The position numbers were made by a program, and so were the translations under genes. A stretch of 36,003 bases of DNA. Origin: Verrucomicrobia bacterium 12-59-8. GTDB taxonomy: Bacteria; Verrucomicrobiota; Verrucomicrobiae; Verrucomicrobiales; Verrucomicrobiaceae. Location: positions 31,374 through 67,376 of the forward strand of contig NCCR01000079.1 in NCBI GenBank assembly GCA_002279765.1, in the 5' to 3' direction. Below, one piece after another: positions 16,992-25,465 of this stretch (the first letter of the stretch is position 1; each line of letters starts with the position of its first letter). Under the pieces are notes generated by a model, which did no database searches, was not told where the DNA came from, and saw nothing but the letters and a program-made list of their open reading frames with translations.

Positions 16992-17590
16992 GAGGAGAAG
17001 GCTACAGGACATGCGAGGGCTCCGGCAGCTTGCGGGAGCGCTGACCGACAGTCAAGAGTGTCCGTCGTACTTCCCCGGCGTGCGCTGCCCGGCAGTACGA
17101 CAGGCACTCATACCTGTCGATCAGCGCGTGATGAGCCCCCGGACAGCGCAGCAGCCACGAGCGATTCTACAGGATCGAGGAAGAGCAGGAGAGGGCTACA
17201 GGAAATGCGAGGGCTCCGGCAGCTTGCCGGAGCGCTGACCGACAGACAAGAGTGTCCGTCGTACTTCCCCGGCGTACGCTGCCCGGCAGTACGACAGGCA
17301 CTCATGCCTGTCGATCAGCGCGTGATGAGCCCCCGGACTGCAAAGCACCCACGAGCGATTCTACAGGATCGAGGAAGAGCAGGAGAGGGCTACAGGAAAT
17401 GCGAGGGCTCAGGCAGCTTGCCGGAGCGCTGACCGACAGACAAGAGTGTCCGTCGTCCTTCCCCGGCGTGCGCTGCCCGGCAGTACGACAGGCACTCATG
17501 CCTGTCGATCAGCGCGTGATGAGCCCCCGGACAGCGCAGCAGCCACGAGTAGCATTGCAGGATCGAGGACGAGTTTGAGCAGGAGGACTA
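16992..17590. repeat. Tandem array of three 194-bp hairpin units
   Basis: Units begin at 17001, 17195 and 17389 (GCTACAGG...), exactly 194 bp apart and over 90% identical; the third decays after about 17550. Each unit contains a small hairpin (CTCCGGCA-GCT-TGCCGGAG in unit 2) followed by a large nested one. In unit 2 the large one spans 17232-17321: arms GCGCTGACCGACAG/CTGTCGATCAGCGC (13 of 14 paired), then GAGTG/CACTC, then GTCGTACT/AGTACGAC around a GC-rich apex. The unit is not a multiple of three, so apparent open frames shift between copies and are not genes. It lies past the LysR gene's 3' end and upstream of glyQS. Function is unknown; a REP/BIME-like element or a structured RNA are both possible. 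Confidence 0.92.
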
Positions 17591-17609
17591 GGACGGCTCA
17601 TGCCACGGC

Positions 17610-18503
17610 TCACTCCCACAGCCGCCCATTCTTCAGCCATTCTTTGACGAGTTCGCGAAACGCTCGCACGGCCGGGTCATCGCCCTCCTTGGCCCAGACC
17701 ATCACCAGCGGGATGGTCTGCTGGGGTTTGAGGGGGATGAGGGCGAGATGCTTGCTGACGGTGCTTTCTGGCACAATGCCGATACCTGTGCCCGCCTCGA
17801 CGTATTGCAAAATCGTGCCGATCAGACTCGGTGTGTGCTTCACGCGTGGCGCGAACCCTGCCGCCTGGCAGCCTGCCTGGATGGCATCGTGCGAGCCAGC
17901 TCCCTCGCGCCGCGCCAGGATGATGAGGGGCTCTCCCGCGAGCTTTTTCCATGGCAGTGAGGTTAGCTTGGCCCAAGGATGATCCTGAGGTAGGGCGGCG
18001 CAGAATTTCTCCTCCCGCAACAATAGCGTCTGCAAACCGAGCACCTCATGCGCGAGCACGGGGCGGGTCAAACCGATCGACAAGCGGCCTTTCGAAACCA
18101 TTTCCCACACGCGCTCCGGCGTGCGCTCTTCCAGGATGACGGTCACACGTGGGAAGCGTTTGCCGTATTCCTTGAGCAGTCGCGAAAGGAACATGCGCGT
18201 AGGAGGACCGATGTAGCCGAGTCGCAGTTCGCCTTCCTCGCCTTTGGCTGTACGGCGCACGCGCCGCATGGCTTCGTCGAGGCGTTCGAGAATCAAAGCC
18301 GTCTCATGCAGCAGCACGGCACCCGCCGGTGTCAGCCGTGGTGAGCGTCGTTCGCGCTCAATCAACTGCGACCCCAGTTCGCGCTCCATTTCCTGCACCG
18401 CGCGACTTAAGGCAGGCTGGGCAATGCGGAGTCGACGCGCGGCACGCGAGAAGCTCAGCTCCTCGGCCACGGCCTGAAAATACCTCAGATGTCGCAGTTC
18501 CAT
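17610..18503 (-). CDS. LysR-family transcriptional regulator
   Basis: A 297-residue LysR regulator. The N-terminal winged HTH covers residues 1-60 (MELRHLRYFQAVAEE, SFSRAARRLRIAQPALSRAV, RLTPAG), the standard pattern. The effector domain (about 90-295) includes LRLGYIGPPT and GIGIVPES, resembling the CatM/BenM/CbbR group. LysR proteins usually activate a divergent neighbour and repress themselves, responding to a small molecule. Here the divergent neighbour is a TauE/SafE permease. A TATAAT on the minus strand (18515-18520) lies 11 bases before the ATG at 18501-18503, and a 22-bp palindrome covers the expected -35 area. This fits autoregulation; the effector is unknown. Confidence 0.93.
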   Translation of the reverse strand: MELRHLRYFQAVAEELSFSRAARRLRIAQPALSRAVQEMERELGSQLIERERRSPRLTPAGAVLLHETALILERLDEAMRRVRRTAKGEEGELRLGYIGPPTRMFLSRLLKEYGKRFPRVTVILEERTPERVWEMVSKGRLSIGLTRPVLAHEVLGLQTLLLREEKFCAALPQDHPWAKLTSLPWKKLAGEPLIILARREGAGSHDAIQAGCQAAGFAPRVKHTPSLIGTILQYVEAGTGIGIVPESTVSKHLALIPLKPQQTIPLVMVWAKEGDDPAVRAFRELVKEWLKNGRLWE

Positions 18504-18540
18504 GATCGGGAGCTATTATACCGAACCGGCATCAAAGCCA

Positions 18541-18562
18541 TAGCGAAAATCTATTTTCGTTA
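18541..18562. promoter_or_regulatory. Palindromic operator candidate between LysR and TauE genes
   Basis: TA-G-CGAAAAT-CT-ATTTTCG-T-TA: ten of eleven positions on each side are complementary, with the core CGAAAATCTATTTTCG perfect. It lies 38 bases from the LysR start and 30 bases from the permease start, right where a LysR-type protein would bind to control both. Binding is inferred. Confidence 0.6.
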
Positions 18563-18591
18563 CCGCTGCATTGCCGCCATGGATTGGCTGC

Positions 18592-19623
18592 ATGTCCATT
18601 CAAACTCCCCGCAAACAATATCTCTGGATCTGGTTTCTCTGGCTCTTCGGCTTTTACGCCGTGTGGTCCTGGCTGGTGTTTGGCCATGACCGCTGGGAGG
18701 CTGTCACATCGCACTGGCCTATCGCACTGGCAATGGCGCTGGGCAGTTATGTCGCAGGCTCTACGCCGATGGGCGGCGGCACGGTAGGCTTCCCGATTCT
18801 GGTGCTGTTGTTTGGACTTCCAGCTACTCTGGGCCGCGACTTCAGCTTCGCCGTGCAGTCCATCGGCATGACAAGCGCGAGCATTTTTATCCTGTGCCGT
18901 CGGCAGCCACTCGCGTGGTCGATGCTGAAGGGGGCCGTCATCGGCTGCACCGTGGGGCTGCCACTGGGCATCTTCTTCATCGCCCCACACATTCCAGAGT
19001 TGTTCATCAAGCTGCTGTTCGCCGTCGTGTGGGCGAGCTTTGGTGTGCTGCACCTCTACCGCATCGGTGAAATTTCCTCACACGACGGCATGACGGAGTT
19101 TGATGAGCGCTGGGACTTCCGCGTGGGTGTCGCGATGGGTCTATTTGCAGGTGCCACAGTGGCGGCAGTCACCGGGGTGGGGATTGACATGGTTCTCTAC
19201 GCACTGCTCGTGCTGCTGTGCCGCGCCGATTTGAAGATCGCCATTCCGACCTCGGTCCTGATCATGGCTTTCACCTCCGTTCTTGGCATCGTCATCAAGA
19301 ACGCCACCACCGGCATGCAGCCGGGCGTCTATGAAAACTGGCTCGCCGCCGCGCCGGTCGTAGCTCTCGGCGCACCGCTCGGTGCCTTCATGGTTGATCT
19401 CATCGGCCGCAAGCCCACGCTGCTCTTCGTGGCCGTCCTCTGCGTGGGCCAGTTCGTCTGGACGCTCTACTCCGAGCGCGCCATTCTCGGCATCGGCAGC
19501 CTCATAGCCTCGGTGGCCGCCGTGGGCATCTTCCTCCTCTGCTTCGAAAAACTCCGCTCCTGGGGTGCCGTGCTGGTGGGTGAGCGCCAGGCCTTTTTGG
19601 CAGCTGCGAAAGTGAAGAAGTGA
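18592..19623 (+). CDS. TauE/SafE-family membrane permease (anion or sulfite exporter-like)
   Basis: A 343-residue polytopic membrane protein from ATG 18592 (MSIQTPRKQYLW); a TTG at 18571 would add seven residues. The TauE/SafE signs are the two homologous halves: AGSTPMGGGTVGFPIL near residue 60, and GLFAGATVAAVTGVGIDMVLY near 190, both Gly/Pro-rich and close to membrane helices. About eight hydrophobic segments are seen. Known members export sulfite, sulfoacetate or other organic anions. The divergent LysR gene and the palindrome between them suggest induction by the transported compound or its precursor; which compound cannot be read from sequence. Confidence 0.85.
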   Translation: MSIQTPRKQYLWIWFLWLFGFYAVWSWLVFGHDRWEAVTSHWPIALAMALGSYVAGSTPMGGGTVGFPILVLLFGLPATLGRDFSFAVQSIGMTSASIFILCRRQPLAWSMLKGAVIGCTVGLPLGIFFIAPHIPELFIKLLFAVVWASFGVLHLYRIGEISSHDGMTEFDERWDFRVGVAMGLFAGATVAAVTGVGIDMVLYALLVLLCRADLKIAIPTSVLIMAFTSVLGIVIKNATTGMQPGVYENWLAAAPVVALGAPLGAFMVDLIGRKPTLLFVAVLCVGQFVWTLYSERAILGIGSLIASVAAVGIFLLCFEKLRSWGAVLVGERQAFLAAAKVKK

Positions 19624-19683
19624 TGAATGACTCGACCGAGATGCTGAATTCGCCATGCTGGCTTTCGCACTCGTCACTTCTTC

Positions 19684-22212
19684 ATGCTTCCCATCTTCGA
19701 ACTCCGCCAGACCTTCACTGCCGCACTGCTTGATCCCGCGCTGCCGAATCTGCTGATCAAAGCGCCGACAGGTTCCGGCAAATCCACGCAGGTGCCGCAG
19801 TTCGTGCTGGATTCCGGCCTGCTGGCCGAGGGCAAACGCTGCATCGTGCTGCAGCCACGCCGCATCGCCGCGCGCATGCTGGCCCAGCGCGTCGCGCGTG
19901 AGCGCAATGCACGCCTGGGCGGCGAAGTGGGCTATCAGGTGCGGTTTGAAAACATCACCAGCAAGGAAACGCGACTGAGCTATGTGACCGAGGGCGTGAT
20001 GCTGCGGCAGATGCTCGAAGATCCGCAACTGGAGCGCGTGGGCTGCATCGTGATCGACGAATTCCATGAGCGGCATTTGGATGGCGATCTGGTGCTGGCT
20101 TTTGCGCGGCAGCTGCAGCGTACACGGCGGCCAGATTTGAAGATCATCGTCATGTCCGCCACGCTGGTCTCAGGGCCGCTGGTGGACTTCATGCAGCCGT
20201 GCAAGCTGCTCGAATCCGAGGGCCGCACCTTTCCAGTGGAGGTGCGCTATCAGGCCCCCTTGCAGCTCAAGACCGGCTACCCGGAACCGATCTGGGACCA
20301 AGCGGCACGCGCCTGCGAAGACCTCGCGCTCTCGCCCGGCTTCAGCGGTGACATGCTCGTTTTCATGCCGGGCGGTCATGAAATCCGCAAGACCATCGCA
20401 GCGATCCAAGGCCGCAGCTTTGCGCGTGGCCGACGTGTGGTGCCGCTGCATGGCGAACTGACGCCACAGGACCAGGACGCTGCTGTCACACCCGGCGAGC
20501 AGCCAAAGATCATCGTCAGTACAAACGTGGCGGAAACCTCGCTCACCATCGAAGGCGTGCGCGCCGTGGTGGATGGCGGTCAGGCACGCACGGCGTCGTA
20601 TGATCCGCGCCGTGGCATCAACACGCTCACGGTGCAGAAAATCAGCCGCGCCTCGGCTGAGCAGCGTGCCGGACGTGCGGGCCGTCTTGGCCCGGGCATC
20701 GCCGTGCGTTTGTGGACACAGCGTGATCACCTGCTGCGACCTGAAAGCGAACTGCCCGAAGTGCAGCGCCTTGATTTGAGCGAAGCGCTGCTCGCATTGC
20801 GAGTCCTTTCGGGCGAGCCGTTTGATTGGTTTGAAGCGCCGACGCCAGCCTCGATGTCGCGCGCGGAGAATTTGCTAAATGATCTGGGCGCGCTCGATCA
20901 CGAAGGACACATCACCACGCTGGGCCGACAGATGAGCCGTTTCCCTTTGCATCCGCGCTTTGCCCGCATGCTGCTCGCTGCTGCGCAGTTTGGGTGTTTG
21001 CGCGAGGCCACGCTGTGCGCCGCCGCTGCGCAGGGGCGCGATATTTTGCTCGTCGGTAAAAACAACGCCTCGCACAAAAACGAAGACCTGTGGGAGCACG
21101 ATGATGTGACGGAGTTTCAGGCCATCCTGCGCGCCTTTGTGCGTGCGGAGGCGATGAACTTCAATGCGGATGAATGCGCGCGTTATGGCATTCATGCCAA
21201 TGCTTCGCGCGAGGCGGCAAGCAGCGCGGATCAGTTTCTCCAACTGGCAAAGCGCTCCGGTTTGCCGATCAATGACGAAGTGGCTGATCCCACCGCGCTG
21301 GCGAAAATGCTGCTCGCTGCGTTCAGCGATCACCTTGGGGTGGAGACCAGCTCCGGCAGTCGCATCTACCGGCTGGCGGGTGGTTACAGCGGGCACCTTG
21401 GCAAAGACGCGCACATCCGACCGCCGCGTCTGATCGTCGCCGCCGAGATTGTCGAGGTGCAGGGCAAGGCGCTCACTGTGCAGCTCAATAACTGCACACG
21501 CATTGAAGAAGACTGGCTGCGCGAGCTCTTCCCCGAGGATTTCACCTCCGCCTCCCGCGCCGCCTACGACGCCGTGAACCGCCGCGTGATGAATTTGGAG
21601 GAAGTCCGCTTCCGCAGCCTCGTGCTCAGCAGCCGAGAGCGTGGCGAGCCCGATGAATCCACCGCCGCCAGCCTGCTCGCCGCCGAAGTCATTGCTGGAC
21701 GCCTGCAACTCACGAACTGGAATGAGAAGGTGGAGCAATGGATCACGCGCGTGAACTGCCTCTCCAAATGGATGCCCGACCTCGAAATTCCCGCCATCGG
21801 CGAGGAGGACCGCCATCTGCTCATCGAGCAGGTCTGCACCGGCTGCATCGCCTACCGCCAGCTCAAGGACAAAGACATCTTCCCTGCCCTGCACCAATGG
21901 CTCAGCCACTCACAGCGCGACATGCTCGAAAAGTACGCCCCCGAACGCTACACCCTGAAAAACGGCAAGACTGCCCGCATCGTTTATGACGAAAAGCAGC
22001 CGCCAAGCGTCAGCGCCGTACTCCAGCATATGTACGACGTGAACGAAAATCCCAAAGTCGCAGCCGGCCGCATCAGCGTCACGGTGCATCTGCTCTCACC
22101 CGCACAGAGACCGATTCAGACGACGGGAGATATTGGAAGGTTTTGGCGCGAGGGGTATCCTGCGGTGAAGGCGCAGTTGCGCGGAAGGTATCCCAAGCAT
22201 GAGTGGCGGTAG
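19684..22212 (+). CDS. hrpB: ATP-dependent helicase HrpB (DEAH-box)
   Basis: An 842-residue DExH helicase. Walker A is APTGSGKST (27-35), Walker B/motif II is DEFHER (125-130), motif III SAT (158-160), and motif VI is QRAGRAGRLGPG in the second RecA domain. A HA2-like region follows, and the C-terminal third (FTSASRAAYDAVNRR and after) has the HrpB-specific domain. Length is close to the E. coli protein. HrpB members unwind nucleic acids with NTP hydrolysis; their exact cellular job is not settled. The start is ATG 19684, 61 bases after the permease stop, with no Shine-Dalgarno. It is not functionally tied to the genes on either side by anything visible. Confidence 0.95.
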   Translation: MLPIFELRQTFTAALLDPALPNLLIKAPTGSGKSTQVPQFVLDSGLLAEGKRCIVLQPRRIAARMLAQRVARERNARLGGEVGYQVRFENITSKETRLSYVTEGVMLRQMLEDPQLERVGCIVIDEFHERHLDGDLVLAFARQLQRTRRPDLKIIVMSATLVSGPLVDFMQPCKLLESEGRTFPVEVRYQAPLQLKTGYPEPIWDQAARACEDLALSPGFSGDMLVFMPGGHEIRKTIAAIQGRSFARGRRVVPLHGELTPQDQDAAVTPGEQPKIIVSTNVAETSLTIEGVRAVVDGGQARTASYDPRRGINTLTVQKISRASAEQRAGRAGRLGPGIAVRLWTQRDHLLRPESELPEVQRLDLSEALLALRVLSGEPFDWFEAPTPASMSRAENLLNDLGALDHEGHITTLGRQMSRFPLHPRFARMLLAAAQFGCLREATLCAAAAQGRDILLVGKNNASHKNEDLWEHDDVTEFQAILRAFVRAEAMNFNADECARYGIHANASREAASSADQFLQLAKRSGLPINDEVADPTALAKMLLAAFSDHLGVETSSGSRIYRLAGGYSGHLGKDAHIRPPRLIVAAEIVEVQGKALTVQLNNCTRIEEDWLRELFPEDFTSASRAAYDAVNRRVMNLEEVRFRSLVLSSRERGEPDESTAASLLAAEVIAGRLQLTNWNEKVEQWITRVNCLSKWMPDLEIPAIGEEDRHLLIEQVCTGCIAYRQLKDKDIFPALHQWLSHSQRDMLEKYAPERYTLKNGKTARIVYDEKQPPSVSAVLQHMYDVNENPKVAAGRISVTVHLLSPAQRPIQTTGDIGRFWREGYPAVKAQLRGRYPKHEWR

Positions 22213-22649
22213 GAGGCGGAAGTTGCAGTTTAGATCTTCTTTTTTTAGCATCCAGCGCATTAGCCACACGCATCAGAGCCATATATCCTCCACACTGACC
22301 GAATCGCAGCGCCCATTGCGTGCGGGAAAACCTTGTGATTGCTCCTTAAACCCCATGTTCTCAATGGCAGCACGAATTCACATACAAGTCTTCCCTCCTC
22401 TCCGCACCACTTGCAGCCATCTTCCAAGCAGCTTCCCATACACTCAATTGACAACAGAGCGCATGGAGTGACAGTTCCAAAGACGGCGTATTCGGCGAGA
22501 TGCGCACTCAGGAGGAAGCCGGTCACTCCACGATGCGACCCTCAATTGAACCGCGACTTGCGCGACGATGGTGAATATTCATGGTATCCATTCACCCCAA
22601 CAGCACGCAACTCTCTCTTCATGAAAAGCCAACCAACGCAACGACACGC
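22213..22649. other. Gene-free gap after hrpB
   Basis: No gene is supported. A T-rich stretch (CTTCTTTTTTTAG, about 22230-22246) just past hrpB could serve termination, but no clear stem precedes it. On the minus strand a short frame around 22215-22345 reads like a protein fragment (ALRFGQCGGYMALMRVANAL) with an in-frame stop upstream and no recognised family. It could be a decayed gene tail, but I cannot name it. Confidence 0.45.
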
Positions 22650-22991
22650 ATGAGCGACACGTCATCCACCGTCGAAGATCTCTACGATGAAGCCAGCGGG
22701 CACGTCGCCCTCGGCGAATTGCCGGAGGCCATCGCGCTGTACCGGCGCTGTGTCGCGCAGGAGCCGGACCACTTTGAAAGCTGGCACGCCCTCGGCATGG
22801 CGCTGCTGCGCAACGGTGAGGTGAAGGAGGCCATAGGTGCCGGGATGATGGCGACCACGCTCCAGCCTAACGACCTGCTGGCCTGGACCGCCCTCTCGCA
22901 GATGTATGTGACCAACAAGCAGATCGCAGAAGCCGAGGACGCCAAAGGCAAGGCCCGCATCCTTTCTCTAGGCGGCAAGGTGGTGAAGTAG
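22650..22991 (+). CDS. Small TPR-repeat protein
   Basis: A 113-residue protein from ATG 22650 (MSDTSSTVEDLYDEA); an upstream in-frame ATG at 22581 adds 23 residues of low-complexity, non-coding-looking sequence. Three tetratricopeptide repeats are visible: about 10-43 (ALGELPEAIALYRRCVAQEP), 44-77 (WHALGMALLRNGEVKEAI) and 78-105 (WTALSQMYVTNKQIAEAE). There is no signal peptide, so it is cytoplasmic. TPR proteins bind partner proteins; no partner can be inferred from the neighbours. The next gene starts 148 bases later. Confidence 0.82.
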   Translation: MSDTSSTVEDLYDEASGHVALGELPEAIALYRRCVAQEPDHFESWHALGMALLRNGEVKEAIGAGMMATTLQPNDLLAWTALSQMYVTNKQIAEAEDAKGKARILSLGGKVVK

Positions 22992-23138
22992 TTTGCGCCA
23001 AAGTAGTCGCGAGCTTGAGCTTGCTCTGGAAAACGCTGCACTCCTCCCATGCCAAGGTGGATCGCGCAGCGCCTTCTTAGCCCGATACGTACGCGCTTTC
23101 CACTCGCGCATGACTGGCACGCATGCTAAACCGCGCGC

Positions 23139-23909
23139 ATGTCCTCCCCACTCTTCAATCTTTCCGGCAAAGCAGCACTCGTCACCGGCGGCAGCAAAGG
23201 TCTTGGCAAAGCGATGGCCCGTGGCTTCGCCGAAGCCGGAGCCGATGTCTTCATCTCCAGCCGCAATGCTGATGAACTCACCGCCGCCGCCGCTGAAATC
23301 GGTGCCGGATTGAACGTCAAAGTCGAATGGATGGTGGCCGACATGGCCGACCGTGCAGCGGTCAAAGCACTGGCCGTCGAGGCTGAAAAGCGCCTCGGCA
23401 AGATCGACATCCTCGTCAACAACGCTGGCATCAACAACCCGCAGGCCATCGACGAAATCACCGACGAAGTCTGGGACCGCAATGTCGAGGTCGATCTCAC
23501 CGCCGTGATGTCGCTGACCCGCGCCGTCGTTCCAGGCATGAAGGCTCGCAAGTGGGGTCGCATCATCCACATCTCCAGCGTGCTCGGCGTTGGTGGCCGC
23601 TTGAAACGGAATGTTTATTGCGCCTGCAAGGCCGCGCTCATCGGCCTCGCCCGCGCCAGCGCGCTCGATCTCGGCCCCTACGGTATCACCGTCAATTGCC
23701 TCTGCCCCGGCCCCTTCCTCACCGACATGCCCGGCAAGCTGCTCAATGACGAAGAGAAGCAATACTTCGCCGACCGCACCGCCGTGAAGCGCTGGGCCAC
23801 CCCCCGCGAACTCGCCGGCCCCGCCCTCATGCTGGCCAGTGAAGCCGGCAGCTACATCACCGGCCAGGGCATCGTGGTGGACGGCGGTGCTGCGGTGAAC
23901 GTGCTGTAA
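23139..23909 (+). CDS. Short-chain dehydrogenase/reductase (classical SDR)
   Basis: A 256-residue NAD(P)-dependent oxidoreductase. The cofactor motif TGGSKGLG is at 16-23, the structural NNAG at 94-97, the catalytic Ser at 146 or 147 and the YxxxK pair at Y160/K164. The C-terminus ends with ITGQGIVVDGG, typical of FabG-like and gluconate 5-dehydrogenase-like members. S38-SRN after the second strand hints at NADP but is not decisive. Substrate is unknown: sugar acids, polyols or 3-oxoacyl groups are all possible. ATG at 23139 is used; no Shine-Dalgarno. The following exported DUF1080 protein could suggest sugar metabolism, but the link is weak. Confidence 0.93.
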   Translation: MSSPLFNLSGKAALVTGGSKGLGKAMARGFAEAGADVFISSRNADELTAAAAEIGAGLNVKVEWMVADMADRAAVKALAVEAEKRLGKIDILVNNAGINNPQAIDEITDEVWDRNVEVDLTAVMSLTRAVVPGMKARKWGRIIHISSVLGVGGRLKRNVYCACKAALIGLARASALDLGPYGITVNCLCPGPFLTDMPGKLLNDEEKQYFADRTAVKRWATPRELAGPALMLASEAGSYITGQGIVVDGGAAVNVL

Positions 23910-23985
23910 TCGTACGAAGGCCAACAGGAGAACATCTGCAAATATCCGCCAGACCGTGCTGGAGTGCGACGTTCATAGCTCTCCT

Positions 23986-24585
23986 ATGACCAACCGTCTG
24001 CTTTTCATCGCCGCCTTCGTTTCCTTTGCCACCGCCCTGCGTGCCGAGGACGCTTTCGTCCCACTATTTGATGGCAAAACCCTCACCGGCTGGGAGCAGC
24101 ACAGCGGCAAGGCCGAGTACCGCGTGGAGAACGGCGTGATCGTGGGCAAGACGGTGCCGGATACGAACTCGGGCATCCAGTTCCGCAGCAACTACTACAC
24201 GCAGGAGACGGAAGTGGAGATCGCCGGAAAAAAGAAAAAATTCCCGGCTGATCGTGTTCATGGCTACCAGTTTGAGATTGATCCGAGCCCACGAGCTTTC
24301 ACCGGCGGTGTGTATGATGAAGGCCGCCGTGGCTGGCTCTTTGACCTGAAGAACAACGAGGCCGCCCGCAAGGCCTTCAAGCAGGGTGAATGGAATCTGG
24401 CGCGCATCGAGTGCCGTGGCAGCAGCATCAAGACCTTCCTCAATGGCGTCCCGGCGGCGGATTTCGCCGATGAGATGACCGCCGAGGGCGTCATCGCCCT
24501 GCAGGTGCATGGCATTGGCAAAAAGACCGAGGCCGTGGGCAAGGAAGTGATGTGGAAAAATATCCGCATTCAGGAACTCAAGTAG
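23986..24585 (+). CDS. Secreted DUF1080 protein (3-keto-disaccharide hydrolase-like)
   Basis: A 199-residue protein from ATG 23986 (MTNRLLFIAAFVSFATALRA), with a signal peptide; an ATG at 23956 would add ten residues before it. The DUF1080 fold is recognised by FVPLFDGKTLTGWEQ at the start of the mature protein, then VENGVIVGK, then NSGIQFRSNY, and the C-terminal MWKNIRIQEL. Some members of this family hydrolyse 3-keto-disaccharides; many are uncharacterised and abundant in Verrucomicrobiota and Planctomycetes. It is a single-domain, concanavalin-like protein of normal length. The next gene, an exported dienelactone-hydrolase-like protein, starts 72 bases later on the same strand. Confidence 0.88.
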   Translation: MTNRLLFIAAFVSFATALRAEDAFVPLFDGKTLTGWEQHSGKAEYRVENGVIVGKTVPDTNSGIQFRSNYYTQETEVEIAGKKKKFPADRVHGYQFEIDPSPRAFTGGVYDEGRRGWLFDLKNNEAARKAFKQGEWNLARIECRGSSIKTFLNGVPAADFADEMTAEGVIALQVHGIGKKTEAVGKEVMWKNIRIQELK

Positions 24586-24657
24586 AATCATCTTTCGAGT
24601 TCGTCCGGGAAACGAGTTGGAAAACTCGCTTCCTTCTGTGTACACTGCCTCAAAACC

Positions 24658-25449
24658 ATGAAAACCAACCACACCCTGCTTTTCATCTCCTCCCTGCTCC
24701 TTTCCACCAGCCTGCTGCAGGCAGAGATCAAAGAAACCGTCGTCGAATACAAATCCGGAGGTGTGGTCTGCGAGGGCCTGCACGTCGTCGATACTGCCAA
24801 GACTGGCAAGCTGCCCGCCGTGCTGATCATCCACCAGTGGACTGGCCTGAGTGACAACGAGAAGATGCGCGCCCGCATGCTCGCAGAACTCGGCTACAAC
24901 GTCTTCGCTGCCGACATCTATGGCAAAGGCATCCGCCCGCAGCCGCCGGCGGCGGGACAGGAAGCCGGGAAGTACAAATCCAACCGCAAGCTGTACCGCG
25001 AGCGCATGCTGTCTGCCCTGGAGGTCCTGGACAAAGACCCGCAGACCGACCTCTCCAAAGTCGCCGCCATCGGCTACTGCTTTGGTGGCACCGGCGTGAT
25101 CGAGCTGGCCCGCAGCGGCGCGCTGATCAAAGGCGTCGTTAGTTTCCATGGCGGCCTCGACTCCCCGACACCTGCCGACGGCAAAAACATCAAGGGCAAG
25201 GTGCTGGCTCTGCATGGCGCGGATGATCCCTTTGTGCCAGCCAAGGACATCGCTGCGTTTGAGCAGGAGATGAAGGATGCGAAGGTGGACTACAAGCTAG
25301 TGAGCTATCCCGGCGCGGTGCATGCCTTCACGCAGAAGGGTGCGGGCAATGACAACAGCAAAGGGGCGGCTTACAATGAAGCCGCCGACAAGGCCTCGTG
25401 GGAGGAGATGAAGGCATTCTTCGCACGCATCTTCAAGACAGAAGGCTGA
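24658..25449 (+). CDS. Exported dienelactone hydrolase family protein
   Basis: A 263-residue alpha/beta hydrolase with a signal peptide (residues 1-22, cleaved after LLQA). The catalytic triad is readable: nucleophile C141 in GYCFGGTG, acid D189 or D190 in LHGADDPF, and H222 in GAVHAFT. A Cys nucleophile in GxCxGG is the mark of dienelactone hydrolase. Classical enzymes are cytoplasmic and open dienelactones; this one is exported, so the substrate is more likely some extracytoplasmic ester or lactone (inference). ATG at 24658; no Shine-Dalgarno. It is followed by the TraB-like gene after 16 bases, so co-transcription is probable. Confidence 0.92.
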   Translation: MKTNHTLLFISSLLLSTSLLQAEIKETVVEYKSGGVVCEGLHVVDTAKTGKLPAVLIIHQWTGLSDNEKMRARMLAELGYNVFAADIYGKGIRPQPPAAGQEAGKYKSNRKLYRERMLSALEVLDKDPQTDLSKVAAIGYCFGGTGVIELARSGALIKGVVSFHGGLDSPTPADGKNIKGKVLALHGADDPFVPAKDIAAFEQEMKDAKVDYKLVSYPGAVHAFTQKGAGNDNSKGAAYNEAADKASWEEMKAFFARIFKTEG

Positions 25450-25452
25450 AAC

Positions 25453-25460
25453 GAGGAGGT
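25453..25460 (+). promoter_or_regulatory. Strong Shine-Dalgarno for the TraB-like gene
   Basis: GAGGAGGT ends 5 bases before ATG 25466. It is the only clear Shine-Dalgarno sequence I found before any gene start in this window, and it fixes that start. Confidence 0.7.
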
Positions 25461-25465
25461 CTCTC

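Noticed and set aside
16956..17578. Several overlapping frames in the 194-bp array
   Set aside because: They exist only because of the repeats; frame changes between copies, so not conserved as protein.
16992..17590. CRISPR array
   Set aside because: Units are 194 bp with no short repeat/unique spacer pattern and no cas genes nearby.
20875..21909. 344-codon minus-strand frame inside hrpB
   Set aside because: Fully antisense to a well-supported helicase and with shadow composition (AVHGVVGGAGGGG type).
22992..23138. Intergenic block between TPR and SDR genes resembling a dispersed repeat (GAGCTTGAGCTTGCTC area)
   Set aside because: Only one copy is in the window, so repetition cannot be shown.
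22968..23924. 318-codon minus-strand frame opposite the SDR gene (similarly 24064-25215)
   Set aside because: Antisense to genes with clear catalytic motifs; no independent evidence.
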